Assembly (NCBI GenBank): GCA_913031285.1
Contig: CAJWEI010000019.1
Coordinates: 1 to 45,461 of the forward strand
Origin: an uncultured Alphaproteobacteria bacterium
Lineage (GTDB): Bacteria; Pseudomonadota; Alphaproteobacteria; Rhodobacterales; Rhodobacteraceae
DNA length: 45,461 nucleotides
Direction: 5' to 3'
The first letter of the stretch is position 1. Each line of letters starts with the position of its first letter. This document shows positions 27,600 through 36,338 of this stretch, one piece after another. Made by a program: the position numbers and the translations under genes. The notes beneath the pieces are model-generated. The model did not search any database and was not told the DNA's origin. It worked only from the letters and a program-made list of their open reading frames with translations.

Positions 27600-28880
27600 T
27601 CATACTTTTCTGCGCAAGACTGATACAAAAAATCCATCCATTCCTCCCTCAGCGGCAAGATAGTCAGGCCGCAGTCGTAAACCAAGGCTTTCTATAAACC
27701 ATTCACTCTGTACGGAGGCAAATTCAAACATCTCCGGGTCGACTTCAAAATCGGTATTCTGTTCCAAAGCAGTTTCAACTTGAACCTCTCCTTCGTCAGG
27801 CAAAAGAGAACAGGTACAAAAGACCAGCCTACCCTCAGGAGCCAATAAGGTAAGTGCATGGTTAAGCAAGCTTTCTTGCAAATCAATCAATGTAGCAAAC
27901 TCTGTTCCATCTTTTGCATAAGGCAAATCCGGATGACGCCGCATCGTACCGGTTGCCGAGCAAGGCGCATCAAGAATAATTGCGTCATACTTTTGAGCAG
28001 TCAGTTCAAAGGCATCGATCGTATGAACATCAGCCTTAAGTCCCGTTCGGTAAAGATTCTCTTTTAGTAGTTTTAGCCGGCGCTCTGAAATATCAACCGA
28101 AGTCACTTGTGCGCCGGCAGCACTGAGCTGGAGTGTTTTACCACCTGGAGCAGCGCATAGATCAAGTGCCATCTTGTCCTCAAGGTTCTTCAAAAGCCGC
28201 ACAGGAACGGCAGCTGCCGCATCTTGAACCCACCAATCACCCGTCTCAAAACCAGAAAGTTTGCTTATTTGGCCCGCATTTGACAATCTTACAGATTGGC
28301 CAAGTGTAACTCGCCCTCCCATTTCCTCAGCGACTTGCCTTGCCTGTTCTGGATACTTCAGAGTTAAATCAACAGGCGGGGCCTCAAACTGAACTTTCTC
28401 AATCTTAGCCACAGTGTCTTTACCATAAGCATCAGACAATGGCCCTCTCAACCACTCAGGCATCCGAGAGGCCCTTAAACTGACCCAGTGATCGGGGCCT
28501 TTTTGGGCCACTTTACGCAAGACTGCATTCACGAGACCTTTAAACCGGTAAAACTTTTTTTCTCGCCCTACAATATTAACCGCCTCGTTTACAACGCCAT
28601 GGGCCTGACTGCCAGAGCAAATTTCGACAGTAGCAAGTCGCAAAATATTAAGGACCTTCGGTGGTGGTTTTTTTTGTAAGAACTTTGCTAGTACGCGATC
28701 TGCCCGCTCAAGTCCTCGCAGGGTATTTAGTGCTATACGCTGAGCACGGGCGCGATTAGGCGGAGCAAGCGACAAAAAACTCTTGGATAATGTAAGTTCA
28801 GACAGTAACCTCCCATCATTTATCACACTATCCAGCATCGAAATTGCCATAGACCGCGGTGTCTCTTCAAATTTTGGCAT
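27600..28880 (-). CDS. rsmB: 16S rRNA (cytosine967-C5)-methyltransferase
   Basis: A 426-residue RsmB/Sun protein that methylates C967 of 16S rRNA with S-adenosylmethionine. The first 140 residues form the NusB-like RNA-binding domain (RAQRIALNTLRGLERAD, GLVNAVLRKVA). The methyltransferase part holds the SAM loop LDLCAAPGGKTLQL, the DAPCSATGTMRRHPD motif and the catalytic-loop CTCSLLPDEGE with the nucleophilic cysteine. GGGAACC before the ATG may act as the ribosome site. It is divergent from the sdhAF4-type gene and leads the run to heparinase, purH and lspA. Confidence 0.95.
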   Translation of the reverse strand: MPKFEETPRSMAISMLDSVINDGRLLSELTLSKSFLSLAPPNRARAQRIALNTLRGLERADRVLAKFLQKKPPPKVLNILRLATVEICSGSQAHGVVNEAVNIVGREKKFYRFKGLVNAVLRKVAQKGPDHWVSLRASRMPEWLRGPLSDAYGKDTVAKIEKVQFEAPPVDLTLKYPEQARQVAEEMGGRVTLGQSVRLSNAGQISKLSGFETGDWWVQDAAAAVPVRLLKNLEDKMALDLCAAPGGKTLQLSAAGAQVTSVDISERRLKLLKENLYRTGLKADVHTIDAFELTAQKYDAIILDAPCSATGTMRRHPDLPYAKDGTEFATLIDLQESLLNHALTLLAPEGRLVFCTCSLLPDEGEVQVETALEQNTDFEVDPEMFEFASVQSEWFIESLGLRLRPDYLAAEGGMDGFFVSVLRRKV

Positions 28881-28945
28881 AGAGGTTCCCTTGCCTTGGC
28901 CAGTGACAGAGGTATATCAAAGATTTAGTTTTAAAGGATGATACC

Positions 28946-29119
28946 ATGTCACAGAAAAAAGAACTCCCACCCGAAGCAAGTCGTGCTTTAGCCGAAGCCA
29001 ACGAAAGGCGCAAAAAAGCAGAGCTCCTGGATCTTCCAAAAGAACTTGGAGGCCGAGATGGTCCAGAACCTGTGCGATTTGGAGATTGGGAAAATAAAGG
29101 TCTCGCGATCGACTTTTGA
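28946..29119 (+). CDS. Succinate dehydrogenase assembly factor 4 family (DUF1674) protein
   Basis: A 57-residue protein between the rsmB and fmt genes. The C-terminal signature is intact: ELGGRDGPEPVRFGDW followed by the ending KGLAIDF, the hallmark of DUF1674/SdhAF4. Its eukaryotic relative binds the flavinylated SdhA subunit and protects it until complex II is assembled. The N-terminal part is charged and helical (EASRALAEANERRKKAE). AAAGGA lies eight bases before the ATG. The tail end meets fmt with only three bases between the stop codons. Confidence 0.92.
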   Translation: MSQKKELPPEASRALAEANERRKKAELLDLPKELGGRDGPEPVRFGDWENKGLAIDF

Positions 29120-29122
29120 AGA

Positions 29123-30040
29123 TTACTCAAACTGATCACCCGCCTTTATAGTAGCGCCACGCATGAAATCATCTGCACTTTGGGCTGAACGACCAGCTTT
29201 TTGAAGACGCTTAATGCGAATTGCGCCATCAGCACAGGCAATTTCCAGTCGATCATTCAGAACCTGACCTGCAGCCAGTCGATCAGTCTGAGCAACAATT
29301 ACTTCCGACGTCAGACATTTCAGACGCTCGCCTTCATAAATGGTCCAAGCGCCAGGGTATGGCGACATTCCTCTTATATGTCGGTCAACCACTTCAGCCG
29401 TTTGGCTCCAATCTATACGGGCCTCGGATTTGTCAATTTTGGCAGCATAGGTTATACCATCAAAGGATTGCTTTTTTACTACCAGATTAGACATATTCTT
29501 TATGGCTCTAATGATTAGTTTAGCGCCCATAACAGACAGCCTATCATTTAAGCATGCCGTCGTATCATCAGATTTGATCTCAGCTGTCTCCATCAACAAA
29601 ACTGGACCAGTGTCCAAACCCTTGTCCATCTGCATAATAGAAATCCCTGTTTGTGCATCACCTGCCATTATCGCACGATGGATCGGGGCCGCACCACGCC
29701 ATCTTGGCAACAGTGACGCGTGAATGTTCAAACATCCCAATCTCGGCGCCTTCAAAATTTTTGGCGGTAACAAAAGACCATAAGCCACTACCACGGCAAT
29801 ATCTGCATTTAATGCGGAAAATTCAGACTGTGTATCATCAGATTTGAGACTTGCTGGGTGCCTGATCTCAAGGCCTAAAGACAACGCTTTAGCATGCACA
29901 GGACTTTGACGTTCTTTTTTTCCCCTTCCTGCTGGACGCGGCCGTTGTGTGTAAACTCCAACGATGTCGTGTCCGCTATCATGAAGTTGCTGCAGCGATG
30001 GAACAGAGAATTCGGGAGTTCCCATGAAGACAATCTTCAT
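29123..30040 (-). CDS. fmt: Methionyl-tRNA formyltransferase
   Basis: A 305-residue enzyme that formylates initiator Met-tRNA using 10-formyltetrahydrofolate. The N-terminal [12 protein letters not shown], the formyl-transfer motif [18 protein letters not shown] with the catalytic Asn-His region, and the C-terminal RNA-binding part ([14 protein letters not shown]) are all present. The ATG overlaps the stop of the pseudo-deformylase gene by four bases, and AAGGACGG precedes it. The operon thus joins formylation of the initiator with its removal by peptide deformylase. Confidence 0.96.
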   Translation of the reverse strand: MKIVFMGTPEFSVPSLQQLHDSGHDIVGVYTQRPRPAGRGKKERQSPVHAKALSLGLEIRHPASLKSDDTQSEFSALNADIAVVVAYGLLLPPKILKAPRLGCLNIHASLLPRWRGAAPIHRAIMAGDAQTGISIMQMDKGLDTGPVLLMETAEIKSDDTTACLNDRLSVMGAKLIIRAIKNMSNLVVKKQSFDGITYAAKIDKSEARIDWSQTAEVVDRHIRGMSPYPGAWTIYEGERLKCLTSEVIVAQTDRLAAGQVLNDRLEIACADGAIRIKRLQKAGRSAQSADDFMRGATIKAGDQFE

Positions 30041-30531
30041 TTTTCCGTCCTTGCTTTTTGCAAAAACATATTGCTTCGCATTTTAGACAAGTTGTCAAAA
30101 AACATTTTTCCATTTAAATGATTTGCTTGATGCTGTGAGGGATTTGACCATAAGCTCCGAGAATCGCTTTGTTCGAAGATGCTATCAACATTCAAGAACT
30201 GCACTGAAATTGTTGCAGGACGTCTTATTTTCGCCGACTGGCCTTGTAAATTTGGGCTAGCCTCGAAAAACGCGCACAGATTTTTTGAGCTTTGCAGGCT
30301 TTCAGGATTTGCCATTGGGATCACTTGACCCCGGGCCGCGGAGACATCGACAACAGCCAGTCTTAGCATCTCACGTATTTGAGGAGCGGCCAGTCCAACG
30401 CTGGGCATGTCTTCCATGGTGTCGACCATATCTTGCCAGATGGTGCCCATATCAGCCGTGATCTCAGACACAGACGCCGCCTTTTGACTATCGCTTGGAT
30501 CTGAACAAGGAATACATTGGCGCACCGCCAT
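30037..30531 (-). CDS. Peptide deformylase-like protein lacking the catalytic residues
   Basis: A 164-residue deformylase homologue. Motif 1 is nearly normal (SVGLAAPQI), but motif 2, normally E-G-C-L-S with the metal-binding Cys, reads EASPN at 90-94, and motif 3, normally H-E-x-D-H, reads HQANH at 134-138. The metal-binding Cys and the catalytic Glu are thus missing, so normal deformylase activity is not expected. To my knowledge the EASPN and HQxxH forms recur in the same position in other Rhodobacteraceae, which argues for a maintained role rather than decay. It lies two bases after def and overlaps fmt by four, so it is co-translated with both. Confidence 0.85.
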   Translation of the reverse strand: MAVRQCIPCSDPSDSQKAASVSEITADMGTIWQDMVDTMEDMPSVGLAAPQIREMLRLAVVDVSAARGQVIPMANPESLQSSKNLCAFFEASPNLQGQSAKIRRPATISVQFLNVDSIFEQSDSRSLWSNPSQHQANHLNGKMFFDNLSKMRSNMFLQKARTEK

Positions 30532-30533
30532 GA

Positions 30534-31061
30534 TCAGTCCTCTTCCTTTCGTGAAAGCTCACGTTTGAACTTTTGCATTTTGCGCGTGATTAGTTGCCGT
30601 TTCATTACACCTATATAGTCAATAAATAGCTTGCCATTCAAATGATCAATCTCGTGCTGCACACATGTTGACCAAAGCCCATCAAACCATTGCTTTTGCT
30701 CAACACCCTCTGTGTCTATCCATTTGACCTCGACTTCTTTGGGCCGTGTAACTTCGGCATAGTGGTTTGGGATGGAAAGACAGCCCTCTTCGTAGACAGC
30801 GGTTTCTTGCGAACTTTCTATAATTTCTGGGTTGAACATAACCATGGGTGCAGGGTCTGCATCCTCTTCTTTGACACAGTCCATGACAATCAGTCGTTGC
30901 AGGAAACCAATTTGTGGAGCTGCCAACCCAATACCGGGCGCTTCGTACATAGTTTCAAGCATATCGTTAGCTATTTTGCGCAAGTCATCTGTTATAAAAG
31001 TCACAGGGGCGCATATTTTTTTTAAACGCGGATCTGGATGGAACAGGATCATTTTTTTCAT
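30534..31061 (-). CDS. def: Peptide deformylase
   Basis: A 175-residue Fe(II)-type enzyme that removes the formyl group from nascent proteins. All three motifs are intact: GIGLAAPQIG, EEGCLSIP with Cys94, and QHEIDHLNG with His136, Glu137 and His140. The charged C-terminal helix (KRQLITRKMQKFKRELS) is common for ribosome contact. It is the first gene of the def - pseudo-def - fmt set and is divergent from the PatB-type gene, with about 100 bases between the two starts. Confidence 0.96.
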   Translation of the reverse strand: MKKMILFHPDPRLKKICAPVTFITDDLRKIANDMLETMYEAPGIGLAAPQIGFLQRLIVMDCVKEEDADPAPMVMFNPEIIESSQETAVYEEGCLSIPNHYAEVTRPKEVEVKWIDTEGVEQKQWFDGLWSTCVQHEIDHLNGKLFIDYIGVMKRQLITRKMQKFKRELSRKEED

Positions 31062-31158
31062 GGCAATGATCTAGGACAAAGCGTTGTTGGTTGCAACGCC
31101 TCTTGAACACAGGCTCTTATCCGCTAAATTCGCCGAAAAACCTGGGGGAGTGATCTGC

Positions 31159-32331
31159 ATGAATTTTGACGAAATAATCGACCGTAGAGGTACGGACTGC
31201 TCTAAGTGGGACAAAATGGATTCGCTTTACGGTGTCTCATCCAAAGACGGGATAGCTATGTGGGTGGCAGATATGGATTTTATACCTCCAAAATGCATTC
31301 AGCAAGCTTTAACGACTATGACTGACCATGGTATTTATGGATATTATGGTCACGACAAGGCTTATCGCGAAGCTATTTGCTGGTGGCACCAGTATCGCCA
31401 TGCTTGGAAGGTAGACCCCTCTTGGATTTTCAGCACGCATGGGCTTGTGAACGGAACAGCAATGTGCGTCGATTCATTTACCAAGCCAGGTGACCACATC
31501 GTTCTTTTTACACCAATTTACCATTCCTTCTTCAAGCTTTTGGAAGCCTCAGACCGAAAGATTATTCAATGTCCATTGGTTTTAGAAGATGGCCGTTACC
31601 AAATGGATTTCGATCTGTACGACACTTTGATGACCGGAAACGAACAGATGCTTATTTTATCATCTCCACACAATCCCGGTGGCCGAGTTTGGAGCCGAGA
31701 AGAGCTTCAAGGCGTCGCAGATTTTGCAAAGCGGCATGATCTAATCATAATAAGTGACGAAATTCATCAAGATATTGTATACGCCGGTCGTAAACACATC
31801 CCCTTCGCGCTGGTTGATGAAACGGTAAATGATCGCCTGATTATGATGAGTGCGACGACAAAAACCTTTAATATTGCCGGTGGACATACGGGCAATGTTA
31901 TTATCCAAGACGCAAAACTGCAGACAATTTTTAACAAAAGAATGACCGCTTTGGGCATGAGCCCAAATAGTTTTGGGATCGTTATGGCTAAGGCGGGATA
32001 TAGCCCAGCTGGTGCAGAATGGATAGATGCTTTGATGCTTTATCTAGACAATAATCGCAAAATATTTGACTCAGCGATGAATAAACTGCCTGGAATAACG
32101 TCAATGCCACTTGAGGGTACTTATCTTGCTTGGGTGGACTTTTCTGGAACTGGCATGTCTCAAAAAGAAATTCTTGGACGAGTGGAACGAGAAGCGCTTA
32201 TCGCATGTAACCATGGATCAACTTTTGGCGTGGGAGGTGAAAGTTTTTTGAGGTTTAACCTTGCTACGCCGCGCTCAGTGGTCTTGCGAGCCATCGAAAG
32301 GTTGAAAGATGCTTTTGGTGACTTGGAATAA
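31159..32331 (+). CDS. PLP-dependent C-S lyase / aminotransferase of the MalY/PatB family
   Basis: A 390-residue fold-type I PLP enzyme. The opening NFDEIIDRRGTDCSKWDKM and AMWVADMDFIPP are diagnostic of MalY/PatB cystathionine beta-lyases. Further motifs are SSPHNPGGRVW (cofactor binding), IISDEIHQDIVY with the Asp that holds the pyridine nitrogen, and SATTKTFNIAGG with the Schiff-base Lys. It should cleave cystathionine or cysteine-type C-S bonds to give a thiol, pyruvate and ammonia. The ATG at 31159 follows GGGGGAG; the frame is open further upstream but lacks family similarity. Confidence 0.93.
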   Translation: MNFDEIIDRRGTDCSKWDKMDSLYGVSSKDGIAMWVADMDFIPPKCIQQALTTMTDHGIYGYYGHDKAYREAICWWHQYRHAWKVDPSWIFSTHGLVNGTAMCVDSFTKPGDHIVLFTPIYHSFFKLLEASDRKIIQCPLVLEDGRYQMDFDLYDTLMTGNEQMLILSSPHNPGGRVWSREELQGVADFAKRHDLIIISDEIHQDIVYAGRKHIPFALVDETVNDRLIMMSATTKTFNIAGGHTGNVIIQDAKLQTIFNKRMTALGMSPNSFGIVMAKAGYSPAGAEWIDALMLYLDNNRKIFDSAMNKLPGITSMPLEGTYLAWVDFSGTGMSQKEILGRVEREALIACNHGSTFGVGGESFLRFNLATPRSVVLRAIERLKDAFGDLE

Positions 32332-32992
32332 ATCCAATTTAGAAGAGCAATTGGCGCTGATGTTCTATGCTCAAAATCGATTGTAAAAATTCCTTTAACT
32401 GGTTCGTTGACCCAAAAGTCACGATCTGAAGATTTTTTTGAAGCACATAAATCTGAAGGCTACGTTAAAATTGGAAAATCTACCCAATGGTTGTATTGGG
32501 CTGGCATGAACTCGAAGCAAACGCATTGCGAAGGGCCCTATTCGGAAAACAATTAGTTATGCGCCATTCTCGTTAGATCCTCGGGTGGCATAGAAGTTTG
32601 CAAAAAAAATTACCATCGTGTCCAGAGTTCGGTAACTTGCAAAACAGCGAATGGCGCAAATTCGTCCTAACTGTCCAAACGAGATCAACAACATCAAAAT
32701 GCTGATAAATAAGCTAGCAAATAAATTGTCACTGAATTCAGATAAACGCAACTTCTACGCATATGCACCCCAAGGCTCAGGTTCAAAGGATTCTAAGTTT
32801 CTTTCTAATCTCAACTATTAATATCTGCCTAGAAGTTGTGCTTTAATTGCATATCTTAGTGACCCATTTATTGAAAATAATAATCTCCCAAAAAATTGTT
32901 TAACAGATGCGAAGGAAATCAACCATCTTGAAAGCTCTTGCGAAATGTATGGAAATATGCCCCAAATCTTCAACATGCTTGTGAGCCACAAG
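32332..32992. other. Gene-free stretch with an eroded-looking reading frame
   Basis: No intact gene. On the plus strand one frame runs from an ATG at 32651 to 32992 with only one stop (TAA at 32819-32821), and it continues in phase into the cobC remnant. It includes FYAYAPQGSGSK, which looks vaguely like the P-loop of a cobyrinate a,c-diamide synthase (A-P-x-x-G-S-G-K), and a later YLSDPFIE. That similarity is too weak to name the gene. The first 320 bases hold no recognisable content. Confidence 0.35.
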
Positions 32993-33728
32993 ATGACCGT
33001 CCGTCAGCTAAAAATAAAAATTCAAGACCATGGTAAAAACCTTGATCAAGCTGCACGCAAGGTTTGGAATTCGCTAGAGCACGCCCGCGTTATTGCGCTG
33101 AATAGAGCCACGTCTAAGATTGCAGCGCTGACCTTTTTATAAGAAAAAAAGAAGGGTTCAATTCCACACCTGACTTGTAATGAACATAAGGCCCCATTTG
33201 AAAATGTTAGGTGGAACTTGGACCATAATGCATTTGACGTTCAGGTCTTGGTAGAACACAAAAATCCAACTGGCAAACTTTGGTCTGCAGGTGCATTTAA
33301 TGCCCCAAAAATCCTTAGTAAATTAAAGTGACAAATCGAATTGCGGATTATGTTTGTGGATGGTGCAGGTATCTTTGCATCAAAACTGCGGAAACTGCTG
33401 AAATCATGCTCCTTTGGAGGATCCACGATCAAGATTGGAACCAAGACTTTTTTCAATACTGAGTGGATTGTAAATGTATAATCCAGACTGGATTCCAAGG
33501 AAGTTAGATTAGATCAGCTTAAGATATCATCCGCAGCAACGCGAGTTGGCGGATGATGTCTTTTCAGTCTCTTTAACGTCATTGACGCCAATCATTTATA
33601 CGACAAGTTGGCCAGTCAACGTATCTGATGTCCCATATTCCAAAAGCTATATCCGGCTTGCCCTATTAGTACCATTAGATTGGACGAACCTTCAGCGCAC
33701 ACGCCACGTGATTTGGGCACTTTTTTAG
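32993..33728 (+). pseudogene. cobC: cobC pseudogene (threonine-phosphate decarboxylase-like, PLP)
   Basis: Remnant of the PLP enzyme that makes aminopropanol phosphate for the lower loop of cobalamin. The frame from ATG 32993 gives the family start IQDHGKNLDQA, which matches R-D-H-G-G-N-L-D-A-A. Next, in the same frame and after a TAA at 33140, comes VLVEHKNPTGKLWSA (about 33246-33293), matching the N-P-N-N-P-x-G-R-L-W motif. A TGA follows at 33329. The C-terminus appears in another frame as VPYSKSYIRLAL (about 33629-33664), matching F-P-Y-x-x-x-W-L-R-L-G-L, and stops at 33728. At least two stops and a frameshift break it, and the middle is short. It adjoins a cobD remnant in the expected biosynthetic pairing. 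Confidence 0.75.
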
Positions 33729-33729
33729 C

Positions 33730-34461
33730 ATGATTAAAAACACTTTCATCCACAAACCCAAATGGACCTCCCCGTGAGTGCCCCATCCCATTTTTTGATC
33801 AGTAAGGTAAGTTCTGCCACAGCCAAACAAGTTAAAAATGGAGAGACTAAAAAGCAAAAGGCTTTATTTTTCTTCTGCTTATAATAATTCTGAGCGGCTT
33901 ATTGGTAAGACTACTTGCTGAATTGGGTGGCTTTATTGAGTTTTTGTGCGTGACTATTCTGATCGGCTAAATGTCGCTCACAGATCGCGTTGGCGAAGTT
34001 GCAACATACTTTTGGCAACCTCTCAAAAAAGAGCGCCATGCCGTTGCTCAAATCATTAGAAAGGCTACCCCTGAGATGGATGACAGTCAGGTCTTATTTA
34101 CAGTCATTGAAACGGCGATGGAAAATTTTTCTGATAGATTTGTTACACCAGTTTTTTTGGTTTCTTGTGGTTAGATAATCTAAATTGCTAGTCTATAAGA
34201 TTCCTCAATATAGCAGCGAGTATGATTGGCCACAAACCTCCAAATCATCACGATTTTGGCTGGGCATCCGACCAATCTAGCGACCTATTGAACTGGGTAA
34301 CTGAGCGATTGGTATCACTTTTGATAGCGCTTACAGGATCAGCCTTGCATCATCGTCACAACATAAATAAAGATGCAAAGCTGAACCCCTCAGCCAATGC
34401 GGTACGGCCAAAGGTAGCGATGGCCTATGCCCCGGATCATGCTGGGTTGAAAAAGTTATGA
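33730..34461 (+). pseudogene. cobD: cobD (cbiB) pseudogene, adenosylcobinamide-phosphate synthase
   Basis: Remnant of the membrane enzyme that attaches aminopropanol (phosphate) to cobyric acid. Readable family pieces in order: PKWTSP-stop-VPHPIF (33757-33801), matching E-P-x-W and HP-x-V; a hydrophobic run LLLIIILSGLLVRLLAELGG in another frame (about 33875-33932); then stop, MSLTDRVGEVATYF; HAVAQIIRKATPEMDDSQV; AMENFSDRFVTPVF, the E-N-F-S-D-G-V-V-A-P motif; KLLVYK in another frame; and SMIGHKPPNHHDFGWASDQ with DLLNWVTERLVSLLIAL. At least three frameshifts and three stops interrupt it. The end (NPSANAVRPKVAMA) lacks the final 40-50 residues. Loss of function is certain if no intact copy exists elsewhere. 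Confidence 0.9.
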
Positions 34462-34468
34462 GGTTCAA

Positions 34469-34630
34469 ATGCAAAATTTTGCATGGTTTAATAATAGAAG
34501 AAATCAGGCGGCAAAATTCCATAACATTGAGCGCACTCTACGTTTGATGTGGTCATCGTGGAAGATCGCTCTTGCAATTGTTGGAACTGTGGCAATCATT
34601 GTCACCATCTGCACATTACTAGTCAAATGA
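34469..34630 (+). CDS. Small hypothetical membrane protein (53 aa)
   Basis: An uninterrupted 53-residue frame between the cobD remnant and the lytic transglycosylase gene. A GAGG ribosome site lies six bases before the ATG. The first half is basic and polar (NNRRNQAAKFHNIERTLRLM), and the second half is a single strong membrane helix (IALAIVGTVAIIVTICTLL), giving a positive-inside topology with the N-terminus in the cytoplasm. No family recognised. The clean reading frame amid eroded DNA, the ribosome site and the 37-base distance to the next gene support a real gene, but it is short. Confidence 0.5.
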   Translation: MQNFAWFNNRRNQAAKFHNIERTLRLMWSSWKIALAIVGTVAIIVTICTLLVK

Positions 34631-34667
34631 CAGTAATTTAGGTAGTCTATAATAATGGAGCGGCAAA

Positions 34668-35843
34668 ATGAAAAAGTTTTTAACGGCGTTGGCTTTGGTA
34701 TTTTTCTATTGCACACAGGCCCTTTCGCAATCTTGTGGTGGAGATTTTACAATTTTTGTAGATGGGCTGAAATCTGAAGCAAGGTTAAAAGGGCACGGCG
34801 ATTATGTAATCGAAGAATTTTTTGCGGCAACAGGCCACGACCCAAAAGTGATCGCCGCAGATCGAGCTCAAGGTATTTTTCAAATTCCATTTGTGGAATT
34901 CTCTGCACGGTTAATTAGCAAACACAGGATATTCCACGGTAATAAAAATGCAAACGATTTTGCATGGATTTTTGATGAAATTGAGCACCAGTTTGGTGTT
35001 TCGCGTGGCATTTTGCTGGCATTTTGGGGTTTAGAAACAGATTTTGGCGCTGTACAGGGTACCTTTAATACGCTTAATTCTCTGGTTACGCTAGCGCATG
35101 ATTGTCGGCGACCTGACCTCTTTCGACCTCAGATTTTCGCAGCTTTGAAACTTTATGAACGCGGCATTTTTGATCCCGTCACAACAGAAGGTGCGTGGGC
35201 CGGCGAAATTGGCATGGTACAGATGCTACCTCAAGATATTCTGGTGAGTGGGATTGACGGAGATGGGGATGGTCTTGTCAGTATGAAGACGTCAGCAGCT
35301 GATGCTCTGATGTCTGGAGCAAACATGCTTCGTGCGTTAGGGTGGCGAGCCAACGAACCCTGGATGGAAGAAGTCCGTATGCCTACCAACTTTGACTGGT
35401 CCATGACTGGTTTTGGAACAAAAAAATCTGGCCAGCAATGGGAAGACTTAGGAGTGCACGGCCGCAATAATCGAATTCAAAGAGCCGATTTAACCTCTTC
35501 GATTATTATTCCACAGGGCCGATATGGGCCGGCATTCATGATTTATCCCAATTTTCAAGTCCTGTTTGAGTGGAACAAAAGCTTTATATACGTCGCTACC
35601 GCGGCTTATTTCGCAACCTTGCTGGAAGGTGGCGCGCGCTTTACGAATACCACCGCAGAGCCCGGCCTTGACGCTGACGGAATGAAAGCACTTCAAACTA
35701 AACTTGTCATCCTTGGATATGACGTGGGTCAAATCGACGGCATCCTAGGCGCCAAAACCCGCATTGCAGTGCAGAACATTCAGCAGAAAATGGGTATGCC
35801 AGCCGATGCTTGGCCGACAACCTTTCTTTTAGATCGCCTTTGA
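34668..35843 (+). CDS. Lytic murein transglycosylase (MltB/SltB family) with peptidoglycan-binding domain
   Basis: A 391-residue periplasmic enzyme that cleaves the glycan strand of peptidoglycan to anhydro-muropeptides. It has a signal peptide (MKKFLTALALVFFYCTQALS), a catalytic domain with Glu123 in FWGLETDFGAVQGTFNTL and the GEIGMVQMLP segment, and a C-terminal PG_binding_1 domain starting near residue 340 (LGYDVGQIDGILGAKTRIAV). A GGAG ribosome site lies just before the ATG. Confidence 0.94.
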   Translation: MKKFLTALALVFFYCTQALSQSCGGDFTIFVDGLKSEARLKGHGDYVIEEFFAATGHDPKVIAADRAQGIFQIPFVEFSARLISKHRIFHGNKNANDFAWIFDEIEHQFGVSRGILLAFWGLETDFGAVQGTFNTLNSLVTLAHDCRRPDLFRPQIFAALKLYERGIFDPVTTEGAWAGEIGMVQMLPQDILVSGIDGDGDGLVSMKTSAADALMSGANMLRALGWRANEPWMEEVRMPTNFDWSMTGFGTKKSGQQWEDLGVHGRNNRIQRADLTSSIIIPQGRYGPAFMIYPNFQVLFEWNKSFIYVATAAYFATLLEGGARFTNTTAEPGLDADGMKALQTKLVILGYDVGQIDGILGAKTRIAVQNIQQKMGMPADAWPTTFLLDRL

Positions 35844-36338
35844 ATTCGCCAAAAACTAAGAATTGAAGATTTTTTAAATTTTCCGTTAGGAATGTGAAAA
35901 TTTAAGCAGAATAGTAATAAGTATACGGATACTACGGAAAGACATCGTATTGTCATCATAATTGCCTTGAACAGTTCTAAGCGATCAATGTGATCTCAAT
36001 TTTAATCTCCACTGTATTGCTTCTTTGCATTGTTCCCTTAGCTCGCTGGGTTACCGAGCCTTTTCCTACTAAATTCTAAAGCTGAAGCATGGTTACTCTT
36101 TTTGGTGCCATAAAAGTGATTTCATTCATCACTCTTCACGCTGCAGAGATATTGGCAATCGTAATAAAAGCGTTAATTCCAACTTCGGACACTTAAGTTA
36201 AACTTCTTGGGAGCTGGTAATGTTATCCAAACACTGGTCCAATACGTTTTCTGGTACAGGAATATTTTTTAAGAAGTTTTTTCTGCAGTGCTGCAAACCA
36301 AAATAAATAATTGAATGATGGTTCAATGTTGTTGTTAC
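35844..36338. other. Gene-free stretch between a transglycosylase gene and smc
   Basis: About 495 AT-rich bases between convergent genes, which do not need promoters here. A broken hydrophobic frame on the plus strand (about 35994-36195, with stops) may be the trace of a small membrane protein, but no family could be named. No convincing terminator was found. Confidence 0.4.

Noticed and set aside
27500-27685. Minus-strand frame overlapping the end of rsmB
   Set aside because: It lies in a different frame within the well-conserved C-terminus of RsmB and has no features of its own.
28867-29139. Minus-strand 90-codon frame between rsmB and fmt
   Set aside because: It is the antisense shadow of the sdhAF4-type gene at 28946-29119, whose plus-strand protein has the diagnostic C-terminal motif.
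35994-36195. Broken hydrophobic plus-strand frame upstream of the smc end
   Set aside because: It has two stops and no motif that points to a family; may be a remnant but cannot be named.
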